Of a stretch of 61,517 nucleotides of DNA, positions 6,435 through 16,789 are shown one piece after another; the first letter of the stretch is position 1; the number at the start of each line of letters is the position of its first letter. This DNA is from Candidatus Liberibacter europaeus (lineage in GTDB: Bacteria; Pseudomonadota; Alphaproteobacteria; Rhizobiales; Rhizobiaceae): contig PSQJ01000003.1 of assembly GCA_003045065.1 (NCBI GenBank), positions 1-61,517 of the forward strand, given 5' to 3'. The notes under the pieces were generated by a model that saw nothing but the letters and a program-made list of their open reading frames with translations, was not told the origin of the DNA and searched no databases. The position numbers and the translations under genes were made by a program.

Positions 6435-7250
6435 ATGAATATGTCTGATATAATACCATTTGAATTTGAAAGCAACGAGATTCGTACAGTTGTGGATAAA
6501 AACGGAACAATTGCTTTTGTGGCTAAAGATATAGCTAAGATATTGGGTTATAAAAATATATCTGATGCAATAAAAGATAATTGCAAGGGGGTCGCCCGTA
6601 GCTACCCCCTTAAGACAGAGGGCGGAACTCAAAAAGTACGTATTATAACTGAACCTGATGTTTACAGATTGATTGTTAAAAGCAAATTGCCATCTGCGGA
6701 GAAGTTTGAACGTAAGGTATTTGAAGAGATATTACCTACTTTACGTAAAACGGGTAGTTATTCAATTAAGAAACCACCTAAAGCAGTTTCGCCTACTTCT
6801 TATATCAAAGCGCATCAGTTCATTAAACAGACATTAAGCCAAACAGGTTTGAAAGAAAACCAATTGATGTTGGCCACTAATAGAGGTGTTGCGGAACTTA
6901 CAGGTTTTGACCTTTTAGCTTCTGCTGAAATATCACATCTGCCCTCTTCTGATAATGACGAGTATTTAACTCCTACATTAATAGGCGAAAAGCTTAATCC
7001 CGTGATGAATGCGAAGAACTTGAACAAGCTTTTATTGAAACTGGGATTACAACTAAGTAAGGCAACTGGTGGCTATCTACCAACAGCTAAAGGATTGGAA
7101 TTAGGGGGCAAACTATTTGATGTATCTAAGCATCATACAGATGGTTCAACTCAACAGCTCAAATGGAATGCAAATTTGTTAATTCCCTTTGTACAAACCC
7201 ATTTAAACAACCATTCACAAAACAAGGAGAATAAAAATGCAATCAATTAA
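6435..7250 (+). CDS. BRO-N domain anti-repressor-type protein
   Basis: A 271-aa protein whose first about 105 residues form a BRO-N domain: IRTVVDKNGTIAFVAKDIAKILGY, then a tail motif EPDVYRLIVKSKLPSAEKFE and VFEEILPTLRKTGSY, typical of phage anti-repressors. The C-terminal 150 residues carry a separate winged-helix-like part (YLTPTLIGEKLNPVMNAKN) as in KilA-C/anti-repressor tails. Such proteins bind DNA and relieve lysogenic repression. The start at 6435 has GAAAGGAT upstream. The next gene begins inside its last codons (14-bp overlap). Confidence 0.85.
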   Translation: MNMSDIIPFEFESNEIRTVVDKNGTIAFVAKDIAKILGYKNISDAIKDNCKGVARSYPLKTEGGTQKVRIITEPDVYRLIVKSKLPSAEKFERKVFEEILPTLRKTGSYSIKKPPKAVSPTSYIKAHQFIKQTLSQTGLKENQLMLATNRGVAELTGFDLLASAEISHLPSSDNDEYLTPTLIGEKLNPVMNAKNLNKLLLKLGLQLSKATGGYLPTAKGLELGGKLFDVSKHHTDGSTQQLKWNANLLIPFVQTHLNNHSQNKENKNAIN

Positions 7251-7869
7251 TGTCAAAGGTCGTCTTTCCTACCCAGCATTAGACAAGATGGTAAGTATGA
7301 CATCGCCCGATGGTAAATCGTATGAATACTATGGTGCTGATATCATTATACCAAAATCGGATACAACACAGCTTAAAGCTATTATGGACGTGATGAAAGC
7401 CGCTGTGAAAGAAGCTTTCCCTAATGCCGATGTTGGGAGATTCATAGAAAACGCTAAAGTTAAAAACAGGATTATCCTTAAAGACGGAGATGCAAAAATA
7501 GCTTCAGCATCTAAACCTGAAGTTTATGAAAAATCATATACAAATTGTATGTATATCTCAGCAAAAAACAAGATAACTCAACCGTTATTAATTGATCGTC
7601 AAGTCCGACTTGTGAGTAATCCAAAAGAGGTATTTTATCCTGGTTGTCATGTTATAGCGAAGCTTAATATCTTAGCATATGAGTTAGAAACATATAAAAC
7701 TAAAGGGCTTTCTTGTACTTTAACTGGTGTTCAGTTCTTTAAGAATGATGAACGTTGGGGATCGTCTCCAAAAGCGGACCATGATGATTTCGAAAACTAC
7801 GGAGATGAAGAAGACGAAACAACTAATTCAACTTTTGCATCTGCTGAACTTAATGAAATGCCTTGGTAA
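7237..7869 (+). CDS. DUF2815 protein, probable phage single-strand DNA-binding protein
   Basis: A 210-aa protein of the DUF2815 type. The family is found beside DUF2800 and family A polymerases in phages and is regarded as single-strand DNA-binding-like. Visible here are the N-terminal NVKGRLSYPALDKM, the central KDGDAKIASASKPEVYEKSY, the strand region GCHVIAKLNILAYE, and an extremely acidic C-terminus (EDETTNSTFASAELNEMPW). An acidic tail ending in aromatic residues is typical of SSB-type partner recruitment. AAGGAG precedes the ATG, inside the BRO gene. Confidence 0.8.
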   Translation: MQSINVKGRLSYPALDKMVSMTSPDGKSYEYYGADIIIPKSDTTQLKAIMDVMKAAVKEAFPNADVGRFIENAKVKNRIILKDGDAKIASASKPEVYEKSYTNCMYISAKNKITQPLLIDRQVRLVSNPKEVFYPGCHVIAKLNILAYELETYKTKGLSCTLTGVQFFKNDERWGSSPKADHDDFENYGDEEDETTNSTFASAELNEMPW

Positions 7870-7871
7870 TC

Positions 7872-9902
7872 ATGTTAAAGTTGTTGTTCATAGACATAGA
7901 AACGAGAAGTCCTAAACCCTTACCCAAAGTTGGGGTTTGGGCATATGCAGAAGAAGCTATTATAACTTTATGTGCATATGCATTTGAGAATGAGGGAGTT
8001 AAATTGTGGGATCGTACTAAAACATCCCTCATTCCATCTGACCTACTCGCCTATTTACAAGATCCAGAAACTATATGTGTTGCTCACAATAGTTTGTTTG
8101 AGCGGGTATTGTTTAAAAAGTCTTTGAATATAGATATCCCTATTCACCGTTGGATTTGTACAAGTGTTTTAGCACGGGTGAATGGTTTACCGTCATCTTT
8201 GAAGAACGCATGTCTTGCATTGAGGTTTCCTGAACGTCTCACTAAAATGGATGAGGGCAAAGCTCTTATTGCTCGTTTTTGTGGGGGATCCATTGATACC
8301 TCCCCTTATGATATTAATAAACCTAATCATAGACACGCATGGGGGTTATTTGGGGAATATTGCAAACGAGATGTTGAAGCAACAAGAGAGTTATATAATA
8401 GATTAACCCCTTTATCAAAATCAGAAAGAGCTTTGTGGCTTCTTGATCAAACAATTAATGATCGGGGTTATGCTATTGATTTGGAACTTGTTACCAAACT
8501 ACAAAACCTCATAAGCACTGAAAGAGAACGTTTAGATGCGGAGATACAAACCTTAACAAATGAGGTTGTTCAATCCTCCCGTCGTACTGAGCTTTTAAAT
8601 AACTATCTATTTGTGATGGAGGGTGTAGATCTTCCTGACATGAAGGAGGATACAGTTAGAACTGCATTAGCTCAAACCCCTATCACAGAAAACGCACAAG
8701 TCATTTTGACTAATAGATTGTTATCCTCCCAATCGTCCATTTTGAAACTAAACACGTTATCGAAAGCTATTAGTAGTGATGCTCGACTTAGAGGAACATT
8801 GCAGTTTTACGGAGCAAGCCGAACTGGCCGTTGGTCTGGTTGTGTGTTTCAACCGCAAAATCTTCCACGTCAACAACGTAGTTCTACAGAACTTGAACAA
8901 GATGTTCAAACACTGTTGTCTGACGGATCTATTACAGATCCCCTTAGTTTTGCTAGTGATTGTGTCCGATCTTGTATCATAGCTTCAAAAGGTAAAAAAC
9001 TCGTTGTTGCGGATTTAGCAGGAATTGAAGCGCGTGTATTGGCTTGGATAGCAGGTGAACAATGGAAGATAAACGCTTTTCTTCAAAACGAAGATGTCTA
9101 TGTAACCTCCTATGCTAAAGCGTTTAACGTCTCTATTGATGTTGTAACCAAAGATCAGAGAGCTATTGGGAAAGTTATGGAATTAGCCTTAGGCTATCAA
9201 GGAGGTGCTAAGGTTTTTCAAAAAATGGCATCTAATTTAGGATTAGATCTAAAACGGTTTAGCGAGAATGTCAGAAAAACCACAAGTATCGAAGATTGGG
9301 AACAAGCAGAAAATCGTTGTATTTGGATGCAAGAGACGTATCCAGAATTTGCTGTAGAAGATTTGTTTATTGGAACAGCTTGTGAATTAGTTAAAACGGC
9401 ATGGCGAACCAAACACAAACAAGTAGTTCAGCTATGGAAAGATTGTGAAGAGGGATTTGACTGTGTTGTGAAAGAAGGTCGGTCAATAGTGGCTAGACGG
9501 GCGAGTTACGTTCCTCGTCTTATAATGAAGAAACAAAATCAAAATGTTCTAATCACCCTGCCCTCTCAACGAAATCTTGTTTATGTCGATGTGAAAAATG
9601 ATCGATCATATCTTAATTCCGCAACATCTCAGTTAATGCGAGAACGAACCTATGGTGGGAAATTAACTGAGAATATTGTGCAAGCAGTTAGTAGAGATAT
9701 TTTAGCTCAAGGAATGATTAATGCAACTCAAGCTGGATATCCAATAGTTCTCACAGTTCATGATGAGATTGTTTGTGAAGTTCCTGATACTTCGGAATAT
9801 AACGCTCAAACACTTTGTGAGCTTATGACCCAAAATCCTATTTGGGCAAAGGGGCTTCCCCTAAAAGCCGAAGGCTATGAAGCAAAGAGATATCGGAAAT
9901 GA
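7872..9902 (+). CDS. Phage DNA polymerase, family A, with 3'-5' exonuclease domain
   Basis: A 676-aa replicative polymerase. The exonuclease domain shows FIDIETRS (Asp8, Glu10), VAHNSLFE and YCKRDVEATRELY. Polymerase motif A is VVADLAGIEARVLAW (Asp near 380), motif B is RAIGKVMELALGYQGG (near 429) and motif C is TVHDEIVCEV (near 629). No 5'-3' exonuclease domain is present, as in phage rather than bacterial Pol I. ATG 7872 is preferred over the in-frame TTG at 7863 because it lies 2 bases after the DUF2815 stop. The VRR-NUC gene overlaps its end (ATGA). Confidence 0.93.
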   Translation: MLKLLFIDIETRSPKPLPKVGVWAYAEEAIITLCAYAFENEGVKLWDRTKTSLIPSDLLAYLQDPETICVAHNSLFERVLFKKSLNIDIPIHRWICTSVLARVNGLPSSLKNACLALRFPERLTKMDEGKALIARFCGGSIDTSPYDINKPNHRHAWGLFGEYCKRDVEATRELYNRLTPLSKSERALWLLDQTINDRGYAIDLELVTKLQNLISTERERLDAEIQTLTNEVVQSSRRTELLNNYLFVMEGVDLPDMKEDTVRTALAQTPITENAQVILTNRLLSSQSSILKLNTLSKAISSDARLRGTLQFYGASRTGRWSGCVFQPQNLPRQQRSSTELEQDVQTLLSDGSITDPLSFASDCVRSCIIASKGKKLVVADLAGIEARVLAWIAGEQWKINAFLQNEDVYVTSYAKAFNVSIDVVTKDQRAIGKVMELALGYQGGAKVFQKMASNLGLDLKRFSENVRKTTSIEDWEQAENRCIWMQETYPEFAVEDLFIGTACELVKTAWRTKHKQVVQLWKDCEEGFDCVVKEGRSIVARRASYVPRLIMKKQNQNVLITLPSQRNLVYVDVKNDRSYLNSATSQLMRERTYGGKLTENIVQAVSRDILAQGMINATQAGYPIVLTVHDEIVCEVPDTSEYNAQTLCELMTQNPIWAKGLPLKAEGYEAKRYRK

Positions 9903-10189
9903 TAGCGGAATCAACTTTAGAAAAACGTTTAGTTAAAGGAGTTCGTGAGCTTGATTGTTTTATTCGCAAAATCCAGTTCATCAGCCACAGAGGCTGTCCT
10001 GACCGCTTGATTATTACACCTCAAGGAACTCTCTTTTGGGTAGAGATGAAGAAAAAAGGAGGCAGATTGTCAACAGCTCAAAAACGGGAAATCCTCACAC
10101 TTAAACGACATCAGCAGAAAGTTGAAGTTTTGTCATCTGTTCATGAGGTAGATAACTTTTTGGAAGAATTGAAATGTTACTTAAATTAG
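9899..10189 (+). CDS. VRR-NUC domain nuclease
   Basis: A 96-aa stand-alone VRR-NUC domain, a PD-(D/E)XK-fold nuclease thought to cut branched DNA. Core residues are visible as GCPDRLIITPQGTLFWVEMK: Asp followed by Glu-x-Lys, then the C-terminal GGRLSTAQKREILTLKRHQ. Length is normal for phage versions. It overlaps the polymerase stop by 4 bases and the next helicase start by 16, so polymerase, nuclease and helicase are coupled. It probably resolves replication or recombination intermediates. Confidence 0.9.
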   Translation: MIAESTLEKRLVKGVRELDCFIRKIQFISHRGCPDRLIITPQGTLFWVEMKKKGGRLSTAQKREILTLKRHQQKVEVLSSVHEVDNFLEELKCYLN

Positions 10190-11547
10190 CAGAACATCAA
10201 AAAACGATGGTTGATTGGATTTTAAACCATGATCGCTGTGCAGTTTGGGCATCTATGGGATCAGGTAAAACCGCTTCTGTTTTGTTTGCTTTATCCATAA
10301 TACGCATAGAAGATCCTAGTCCTATTTTAGTTATTGCACCTTTGCGTGTTGCGACTACAGTATGGAGAGATGAAATAGAGCGTTGGTCAGCTTTTTCTGA
10401 TATGCGAATTTCCTGTATTGTCGGAACGGAAAAAGAACGTTTATCAGCCCTTTCAACTGTTGCCGATATATACACCATTAATTTTGAAAATATCCCTTGG
10501 TTAGTTCAACAAGATAATTGGAAGTTTCCTACTGTTGTTGTTGATGAAAGTACAAGGTTAAAATCCTTTCGTATTCATCAAGGAGGTAAACAAGCTAAAG
10601 CTTTAGCCAAAATGTCCTTTTCCAAAATAAAACGTTTTATTGAATTGACAGGTACACCCTCGCCTAATGGTCTAATTGATTTATGGGGGCAGATCTGGTT
10701 TTTGGATAAAGGAGAAAGTTTAGGACGGGTATTTAAAAGTTATGTTCAACGTTGGTTTGATACTCAACAAGTTGGTAGTCATGTTGGAGCCGTTCGCCAT
10801 TATCCTAAAAGCTTTGCTCAAACAGAAATTGAAGCTAAACTTGCTGATTATTGCTTATCTCTAAATATAGCTGATTACAAAGATATTGATGAACCTGTTA
10901 TTCTGACACATCTTCTATCTTTATCTACATCAATGCAGAAACTGTATAAGAAGTTTGAAAGAGAGATGTTTTGTGAGATTGAAGAACAGTCTTTAGAGGC
11001 GTTTAGTTCCGCTGCTAAAACTATCAAATGTCTTCAACTAGCTAATGGAGCAATTTACTACAATGATCAAAAAGATTGGAAAGAAGCCCATAATATCAAA
11101 ATAAAAGCTTTGGAATCAATTAAAGAGGAAGCTGGTGGCACACCTATTTTAGTGGCTTATCATTTTAATAGTGATTTAGACCGATTGCATAAAGCTTTTC
11201 CACAAGGCAAGAAATTAGATAAAAACCCGCAAACTATAGTTGATTGGAATAAGGGCAAAATACCTTTATTGTTCGCACATCCTATGTCGTGTGGCCATGG
11301 GTTAAACCTCCAATATGGGGGCAATATTCTTGTTTTCTTCTCCTTGTGGTGGGATTTAGAAACTCATCAACAGATGATTGAACGTATTGGAGTAACCAGA
11401 CAACGACAAGCTGGTTTCAACCGAGCAGTGTTTGTTCATTATCTCATTGCTAAAAATACCATTGACGAAATCATTTTAAAACGTTTGCAAACCAAAGCTT
11501 CAGTTCAAGAATTGTTACTTGAAGCTATGAAAAAGGAGGCAGTATGA
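10174..11547 (+). CDS. SNF2-family DNA helicase/translocase
   Basis: A 457-aa superfamily 2 ATPase. Motif I is WASMGSGKTASV (Lys32). Motif II is VVVDESTRLKS, an unusual DEST in place of DEAH/DEGH. Motif III is LTGTPSPNGLIDLWGQ. Motif VI is the divergent ERIGVTRQRQAGF, where Snf2 proteins have QxxxRxxRxGQ. Lack of accessory domains fits phage versions that pair with VRR-NUC, and the two genes overlap here. Likely job: translocation or unwinding of phage DNA during replication or recombination. Confidence 0.88.
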   Translation: MLLKLAEHQKTMVDWILNHDRCAVWASMGSGKTASVLFALSIIRIEDPSPILVIAPLRVATTVWRDEIERWSAFSDMRISCIVGTEKERLSALSTVADIYTINFENIPWLVQQDNWKFPTVVVDESTRLKSFRIHQGGKQAKALAKMSFSKIKRFIELTGTPSPNGLIDLWGQIWFLDKGESLGRVFKSYVQRWFDTQQVGSHVGAVRHYPKSFAQTEIEAKLADYCLSLNIADYKDIDEPVILTHLLSLSTSMQKLYKKFEREMFCEIEEQSLEAFSSAAKTIKCLQLANGAIYYNDQKDWKEAHNIKIKALESIKEEAGGTPILVAYHFNSDLDRLHKAFPQGKKLDKNPQTIVDWNKGKIPLLFAHPMSCGHGLNLQYGGNILVFFSLWWDLETHQQMIERIGVTRQRQAGFNRAVFVHYLIAKNTIDEIILKRLQTKASVQELLLEAMKKEAV

Positions 11548-11912
11548 CTAAAGACATTAAAGAGGCAATACACGATTATGAGGCTTTCAACCCTGACGCA
11601 TCTGCCCGTCTCAAACTCATACAAAGGGCACAAAAGCATGAAGCACAATATCTTCCATCTGAGAAGACGCTATATTCAATAGTTAAAAACTTCAAACCTT
11701 GCCATCAACTATCTACCATAGAAGCCCTGATAGAATTCGAGTATTTAACTCTTATTTGTCTACACCATCGTAGGAATTATTATAGACTTTATATTGGAAT
11801 ACCAGATGGGCTTTATGATGATTTAGAAGCTAGAGTTGAAGCTCTAAGAAAAGTTATCCCACCAGAATTCATCCCCCCTAAACACATATTATTAGACAAT
11901 ATAGGATATTAA
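11544..11912 (+). CDS. Hypothetical prophage protein, 122 aa
   Basis: Not recognised. The ATG overlaps the helicase stop (ATGA), so it belongs to the same coupled string. The protein is helical, with a basic stretch (ARLKLIQRAQKHEAQY), a hydrophobic core helix (TIEALIEFEYLTLICLHHRR) and a Pro-rich end (PPEFIPPKHILL). The kinase gene follows after 2 bases. No catalytic motif seen. Confidence 0.7.
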   Translation: MTKDIKEAIHDYEAFNPDASARLKLIQRAQKHEAQYLPSEKTLYSIVKNFKPCHQLSTIEALIEFEYLTLICLHHRRNYYRLYIGIPDGLYDDLEARVEALRKVIPPEFIPPKHILLDNIGY

Positions 11913-11914
11913 TC

Positions 11915-12460
11915 ATGTCCTATCTTTTTATCTTAATCGGAGCATCGGGAGTTGGCAAAACCACTTTAGCTAAAGCTGTTGTCGAAGTTTCTAATAATCT
12001 AGTCATGCCTTTAGGAGTAACCACAAGAGCACCTAGGGAGTTTGAAGAAGATGGCGTAGATTATCGGTTTATATCATCTAACCTATTTCAAGTTTGGAAA
12101 GAAAGAAATTACTTCATAGAAACTACGATTTATCGGGATAAGCATTATGGCTTATTGAAATCTGATATCATTGAAACTTTGAACAAAGGATTTGATGTTT
12201 TAACGATACTCACAAATGAGGGATTAGCGGAATTTGAAAGACTGTTTCATAAACAGATAATTCCCATATTCATCGCTCCTCCATCCACAGACGTTCTACA
12301 ACAACGAAGAGAGCAAAGAAGAGGTAAACACGTCCTAATCCCAGATGAAGACATTTACGGAATGAAAAGAGCGTATCAGTTCAAAATTGTAAATGACAAT
12401 TTGAAACATGCAGTAGAGCAAATCCGTCTGATTACAACAATAGTCAAACAAAAGGAGTAA
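11915..12460 (+). CDS. gmk: Phage-encoded guanylate kinase-like protein
   Basis: A 181-aa protein of the guanylate kinase family (GMP + ATP to GDP + ADP). The P-loop is GASGVGKTT; the GMP-binding segment TTRAPREFEEDGVDYRFI, the FIETTIYRDKHYG segment and the late IVNDN motif are all in place. The usual acidic 'DIDWQG' strand is replaced by LTILTNEG, losing the Asp, so full activity is not certain. Length is slightly below that of cellular enzymes (about 205). Phage nucleotide kinases raise dNTP supply. The known rhizobial neighbour gmk is not found after mltG in this window. Confidence 0.85.
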   Translation: MSYLFILIGASGVGKTTLAKAVVEVSNNLVMPLGVTTRAPREFEEDGVDYRFISSNLFQVWKERNYFIETTIYRDKHYGLLKSDIIETLNKGFDVLTILTNEGLAEFERLFHKQIIPIFIAPPSTDVLQQRREQRRGKHVLIPDEDIYGMKRAYQFKIVNDNLKHAVEQIRLITTIVKQKE

Positions 12461-12463
12461 AAG

Positions 12464-12634
12464 ATGGGTATAGTAGCACTTATCAAACAATCGGATCTAG
12501 ATAGAATGGCGGTTATCGCCAAGAAAAGAAATGTAACCTTTGAATGTTTTGTGGATGGTGTAACAATCAGAATACATCCTGATTACAAAATACCTGATGA
12601 CATACTTATAAATGACGATGACATTGATTTATGA
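12464..12634 (+). CDS. Small prophage protein, 56 aa
   Basis: An open frame with AAAGGAG at ideal distance, directly after the kinase stop and overlapping the integrase start by 4 bases (ATGA). It begins MGIVALIKQSDLDRMAVIAK and ends in a strongly acidic tail, NDDDIDL. It has a helix followed by a strand pair (ECFVDGVTIRIHPDYKI). Its position just before the integrase recalls excisionase genes, but it is acidic and has no visible winged-helix signature, so this remains open. Confidence 0.65.
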   Translation: MGIVALIKQSDLDRMAVIAKKRNVTFECFVDGVTIRIHPDYKIPDDILINDDDIDL

Positions 12635-13653
12635 GACGTTTTCCATATACCTACAGTCAATATACAAGACATGGACGTAAGGTTTGGTATTTCCGTAAAA
12701 ACGGTAAATGTATTCGCCTACCTAATCATCCAGATACACCTGAGTTTAAAGAAGCATATATTGAAGCTTTAACAGGAAGCCCTTTTGTTCAAAAAGAAAC
12801 CGGCATCATGTCTAAAGGTACCTTTGAATGGTTGATTAATCAATATGTACAAAGCCCCTCTTTTACCTCTCTCAAAGCAAACTCAAAAAGAAGCCGTAAA
12901 GGTATATTAAGTCGATTAATGGAAGACTCAGGAAAGGTTCAAGTATCACGCATTACAAAGCAAGTGATCCAAAAGGCGATGGACAAACGTTCGGCAAATC
13001 CGGTTGTAGCTAATGTTTTTCTTAGTACTATGTCGGTAGTCTTTAAATGGGCAATGTCAAGAGGACTAGTAAAATCAAATCCTACTATAGGAGTTTCCCG
13101 CCAACCGTGGAAAACAAAAGGTTTTCATACATGGACTATAGAACAAATTAAACAATTCAGAAAATATCACCCTATAGGAACAAAAGCGAGATTAGCACTT
13201 GAGATGATGTTGTTTCTAGGATTGCGAAGATCTGATGTTATGCGAGTGGGCATACAACATATTAAAGATGATGTCATGTCTATCCAAACTCAAAAGACAG
13301 GAATACAGGTGCATATACCTATCGCCCCCACTCTGAAAAAATGCATGGATGCGACACCTTATAGTGGTGAGGTATTTTTACCATCCGCACGTGGAAAAAT
13401 GTTTTCTGACGCTATGGCGTTCGGGATTTGGTTTAAAGATCAATGCAAAAAATCGGGATTACCTAGTAATTGTGGATGTCATGGATTGCGAAAAGCAGGA
13501 GCAACTATATTAGCAAATGCAGGAGCTAGTTCATATGAATTAATGGCTATGTATGGATGGTCAAAATCAAATATGGCTGAAGTATATACCAAAGATGCAG
13601 ATAGGAAAAAACTAGCTTCTTATACTGTAAATTTGCTTGCAAAAAACATATAA
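12631..13653 (+). CDS. int: Tyrosine recombinase, phage integrase
   Basis: A 340-aa site-specific recombinase. An N-terminal arm/SAM-like region (TYSQYTRHGRKVWYFRKN) precedes a core-binding domain and the catalytic domain. Catalytic residues: Arg in LGLRRSDVMR (near 198), HGLRKAG giving His284-x-x-Arg287, Trp in GWSKSN in place of the second His, and Tyr in EVYTKDAD (near 318). It overlaps the upstream 56-aa gene (ATGA) and is the last prophage gene before chromosomal pyrG. The integrase normally lies beside one attachment site, so the prophage edge should be within 13654-13810. Confidence 0.93.
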   Translation: MRRFPYTYSQYTRHGRKVWYFRKNGKCIRLPNHPDTPEFKEAYIEALTGSPFVQKETGIMSKGTFEWLINQYVQSPSFTSLKANSKRSRKGILSRLMEDSGKVQVSRITKQVIQKAMDKRSANPVVANVFLSTMSVVFKWAMSRGLVKSNPTIGVSRQPWKTKGFHTWTIEQIKQFRKYHPIGTKARLALEMMLFLGLRRSDVMRVGIQHIKDDVMSIQTQKTGIQVHIPIAPTLKKCMDATPYSGEVFLPSARGKMFSDAMAFGIWFKDQCKKSGLPSNCGCHGLRKAGATILANAGASSYELMAMYGWSKSNMAEVYTKDADRKKLASYTVNLLAKNI

Positions 13654-13809
13654 AAGGTGTGAAAGGTCGTTGAAAATAGTTAGTAGAATCAATGGGTCAA
13701 GGTTTGATAGAAATCCACTTAAGTGCTTGATTATACGACATAAAAGGGGTTTATATAAATATCATATATATAGATCCATCATATCCTAATATTAAAACTG
13801 ATCAATAAT
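13654..13809. other. Prophage-chromosome junction zone
   Basis: About 155 bases between the integrase and the pyrG stop. There is no tRNA or tRNA 3' fragment here. A 10-bp palindrome CACTTAAGTG lies near 13717. The attachment core cannot be named, because the other prophage end is outside the window. Confidence 0.4.
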
Positions 13810-15489
<1,680 letters not shown>

Positions 15490-15494
15490 CTAAT

Positions 15495-15947
15495 CTATTT
15501 TATAGTAGAAGATGAAGAAACTTCTTTTTTAGAAACAGACGGAGAAGCAACTGCCTTTTTAACACCAGCAGATGCAACTGCCTTTTTAACACCAGCAGAC
15601 GAAGAATCTGACTTAGATATAGCGCCATTCTTTTTAGTGGTAGAATCTGGAATAATTGGATTAGAATCCTTAGTTTTATTCTTAGAATCAACAGAATACT
15701 GACGCAAAACTTCCCTATATTTCACAGAGTTATAACGCGACAATATACTCAATGATATAGAAGTAGCAAAAAAAAGAAAAGCAAGAATACTCGTAAAACG
15801 TATTTGAGAATCGTTATGAGCACCTCGAGAAAAAAAATTAGAGGAAGAAGAAGCGCCAAAGGCACTACTATCAGATGATTGAATTAAGATCACACACACC
15901 AATCCAAATACAATTAGAAGGTGTGTAATTATAAGAAACATTTGCAT
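15495..15947 (-). CDS. secG: Preprotein translocase subunit SecG
   Basis: A 150-aa SecG with two membrane helices (residues about 2-22 and 50-70) joined by a loop with the family's SSDSSAFGASSSSNFFSRG glycine/serine motif. It helps SecYE export proteins. The C-terminal tail is long and low-complexity (Ser/Lys), with a duplicated AGVKKAVAS unit at about residues 118-135. It lies between tpiA and pyrG on the same strand, the usual order. Confidence 0.92.
   Translation of the reverse strand: MQMFLIITHLLIVFGLVCVILIQSSDSSAFGASSSSNFFSRGAHNDSQIRFTSILAFLFFATSISLSILSRYNSVKYREVLRQYSVDSKNKTKDSNPIIPDSTTKKNGAISKSDSSSAGVKKAVASAGVKKAVASPSVSKKEVSSSSTIK
15547..15597. repeat. 27-bp tandem duplication in the secG tail
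   Basis: The 24-base word starting GCAACTGCC is repeated exactly at 15547-15570 and 15574-15597, a 27-bp period. It doubles nine residues of the cytoplasmic tail of SecG without breaking the frame. Confidence 0.85.
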
Positions 15948-16009
15948 TAAACAGTTCCATTCATAATATTAAAAAAAAGTAATATACATTGCTATATGAA
16001 TGACACATT

Positions 16010-16789
16010 TTACATATAATAATCAACGTATGAACGCTCAAAAGTGGTAATAATTACTAAAAATACTTCATATTGAAGACTAGCTTTACCGACCAATACA
16101 CCATCTATGTTATCAATGTGTAAAAATTCCTTTACATTAGAGCTACTAACCGATCCCCCGTATAGAATTCGCATTCTCTGTCCTTCTTCCGGGAAACGGT
16201 CCAACAAAAAACTACGAATAAATGAATGTACTTTTTTAAGATCATCAACGGAAGGAAAATTCCCCGTACCAATTGCCCATACTGGTTCATAGGCGATAAC
16301 AGAACTGGCCTTTCCAAATTCACTGGGTAAGCTGAATTCTAATTGTTTTTGCAATACTTCAACTGTTTTACCACAACGATACTCATCATCGGTTTCGCCA
16401 ATGCAAACAATCGGAATTAGTCCCGATCCACAAGCGGCTTTTACTTTATCTTGCACCATTTTATTTGTTTCTTGATGTCCTATACGTCTTTCAGAATGTC
16501 CTAAAATCACGCAACTGGCTCCACAATCAGCTAACATATTTGCCGAGATATCTCCCGTATAAGAACCAGATTCATATGCATGACAATCTTGAGCACCAAT
16601 CATTAACGCAGATTTTCCACAAAGGCGAGCCGCAGCATAGGTGAGGGTTGCAGGAGGACATACAGCAACATCAACATGACAATCTTTTTTACTAACATGC
16701 TCAACAATTTTCTCAATTTTCTCAAGAGATGCACAGAAGCCATGCATTTTCCAATTTCCAACGACAAGTGGACGAATGCCTGCTTTCAT
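16010..16789 (-). CDS. tpiA: Triosephosphate isomerase
   Basis: A 259-aa glycolytic enzyme interconverting dihydroxyacetone phosphate and glyceraldehyde 3-phosphate. Seen: VVGNWKMHG (active Lys), ILGHSERR (His), AYEPVWAIGTG (catalytic Glu) and the phosphate-binding ILYGGSV and DGVLVGKASL. The C-terminus has a few more residues than usual after KASL (FERSYVDYYM). ATG 16789 has AAAGGAGTT upstream. It heads the tpiA-secG-pyrG string. Confidence 0.96.
   Translation of the reverse strand: MKAGIRPLVVGNWKMHGFCASLEKIEKIVEHVSKKDCHVDVAVCPPATLTYAAARLCGKSALMIGAQDCHAYESGSYTGDISANMLADCGASCVILGHSERRIGHQETNKMVQDKVKAACGSGLIPIVCIGETDDEYRCGKTVEVLQKQLEFSLPSEFGKASSVIAYEPVWAIGTGNFPSVDDLKKVHSFIRSFLLDRFPEEGQRMRILYGGSVSSSNVKEFLHIDNIDGVLVGKASLQYEVFLVIITTFERSYVDYYM

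Noticed and set aside
13715..13726. Palindrome CACTTAAGTG after the integrase as attachment core
   Set aside because: A 10-bp AT-rich palindrome is expected by chance at this length, and the other prophage end is not in the window to compare.
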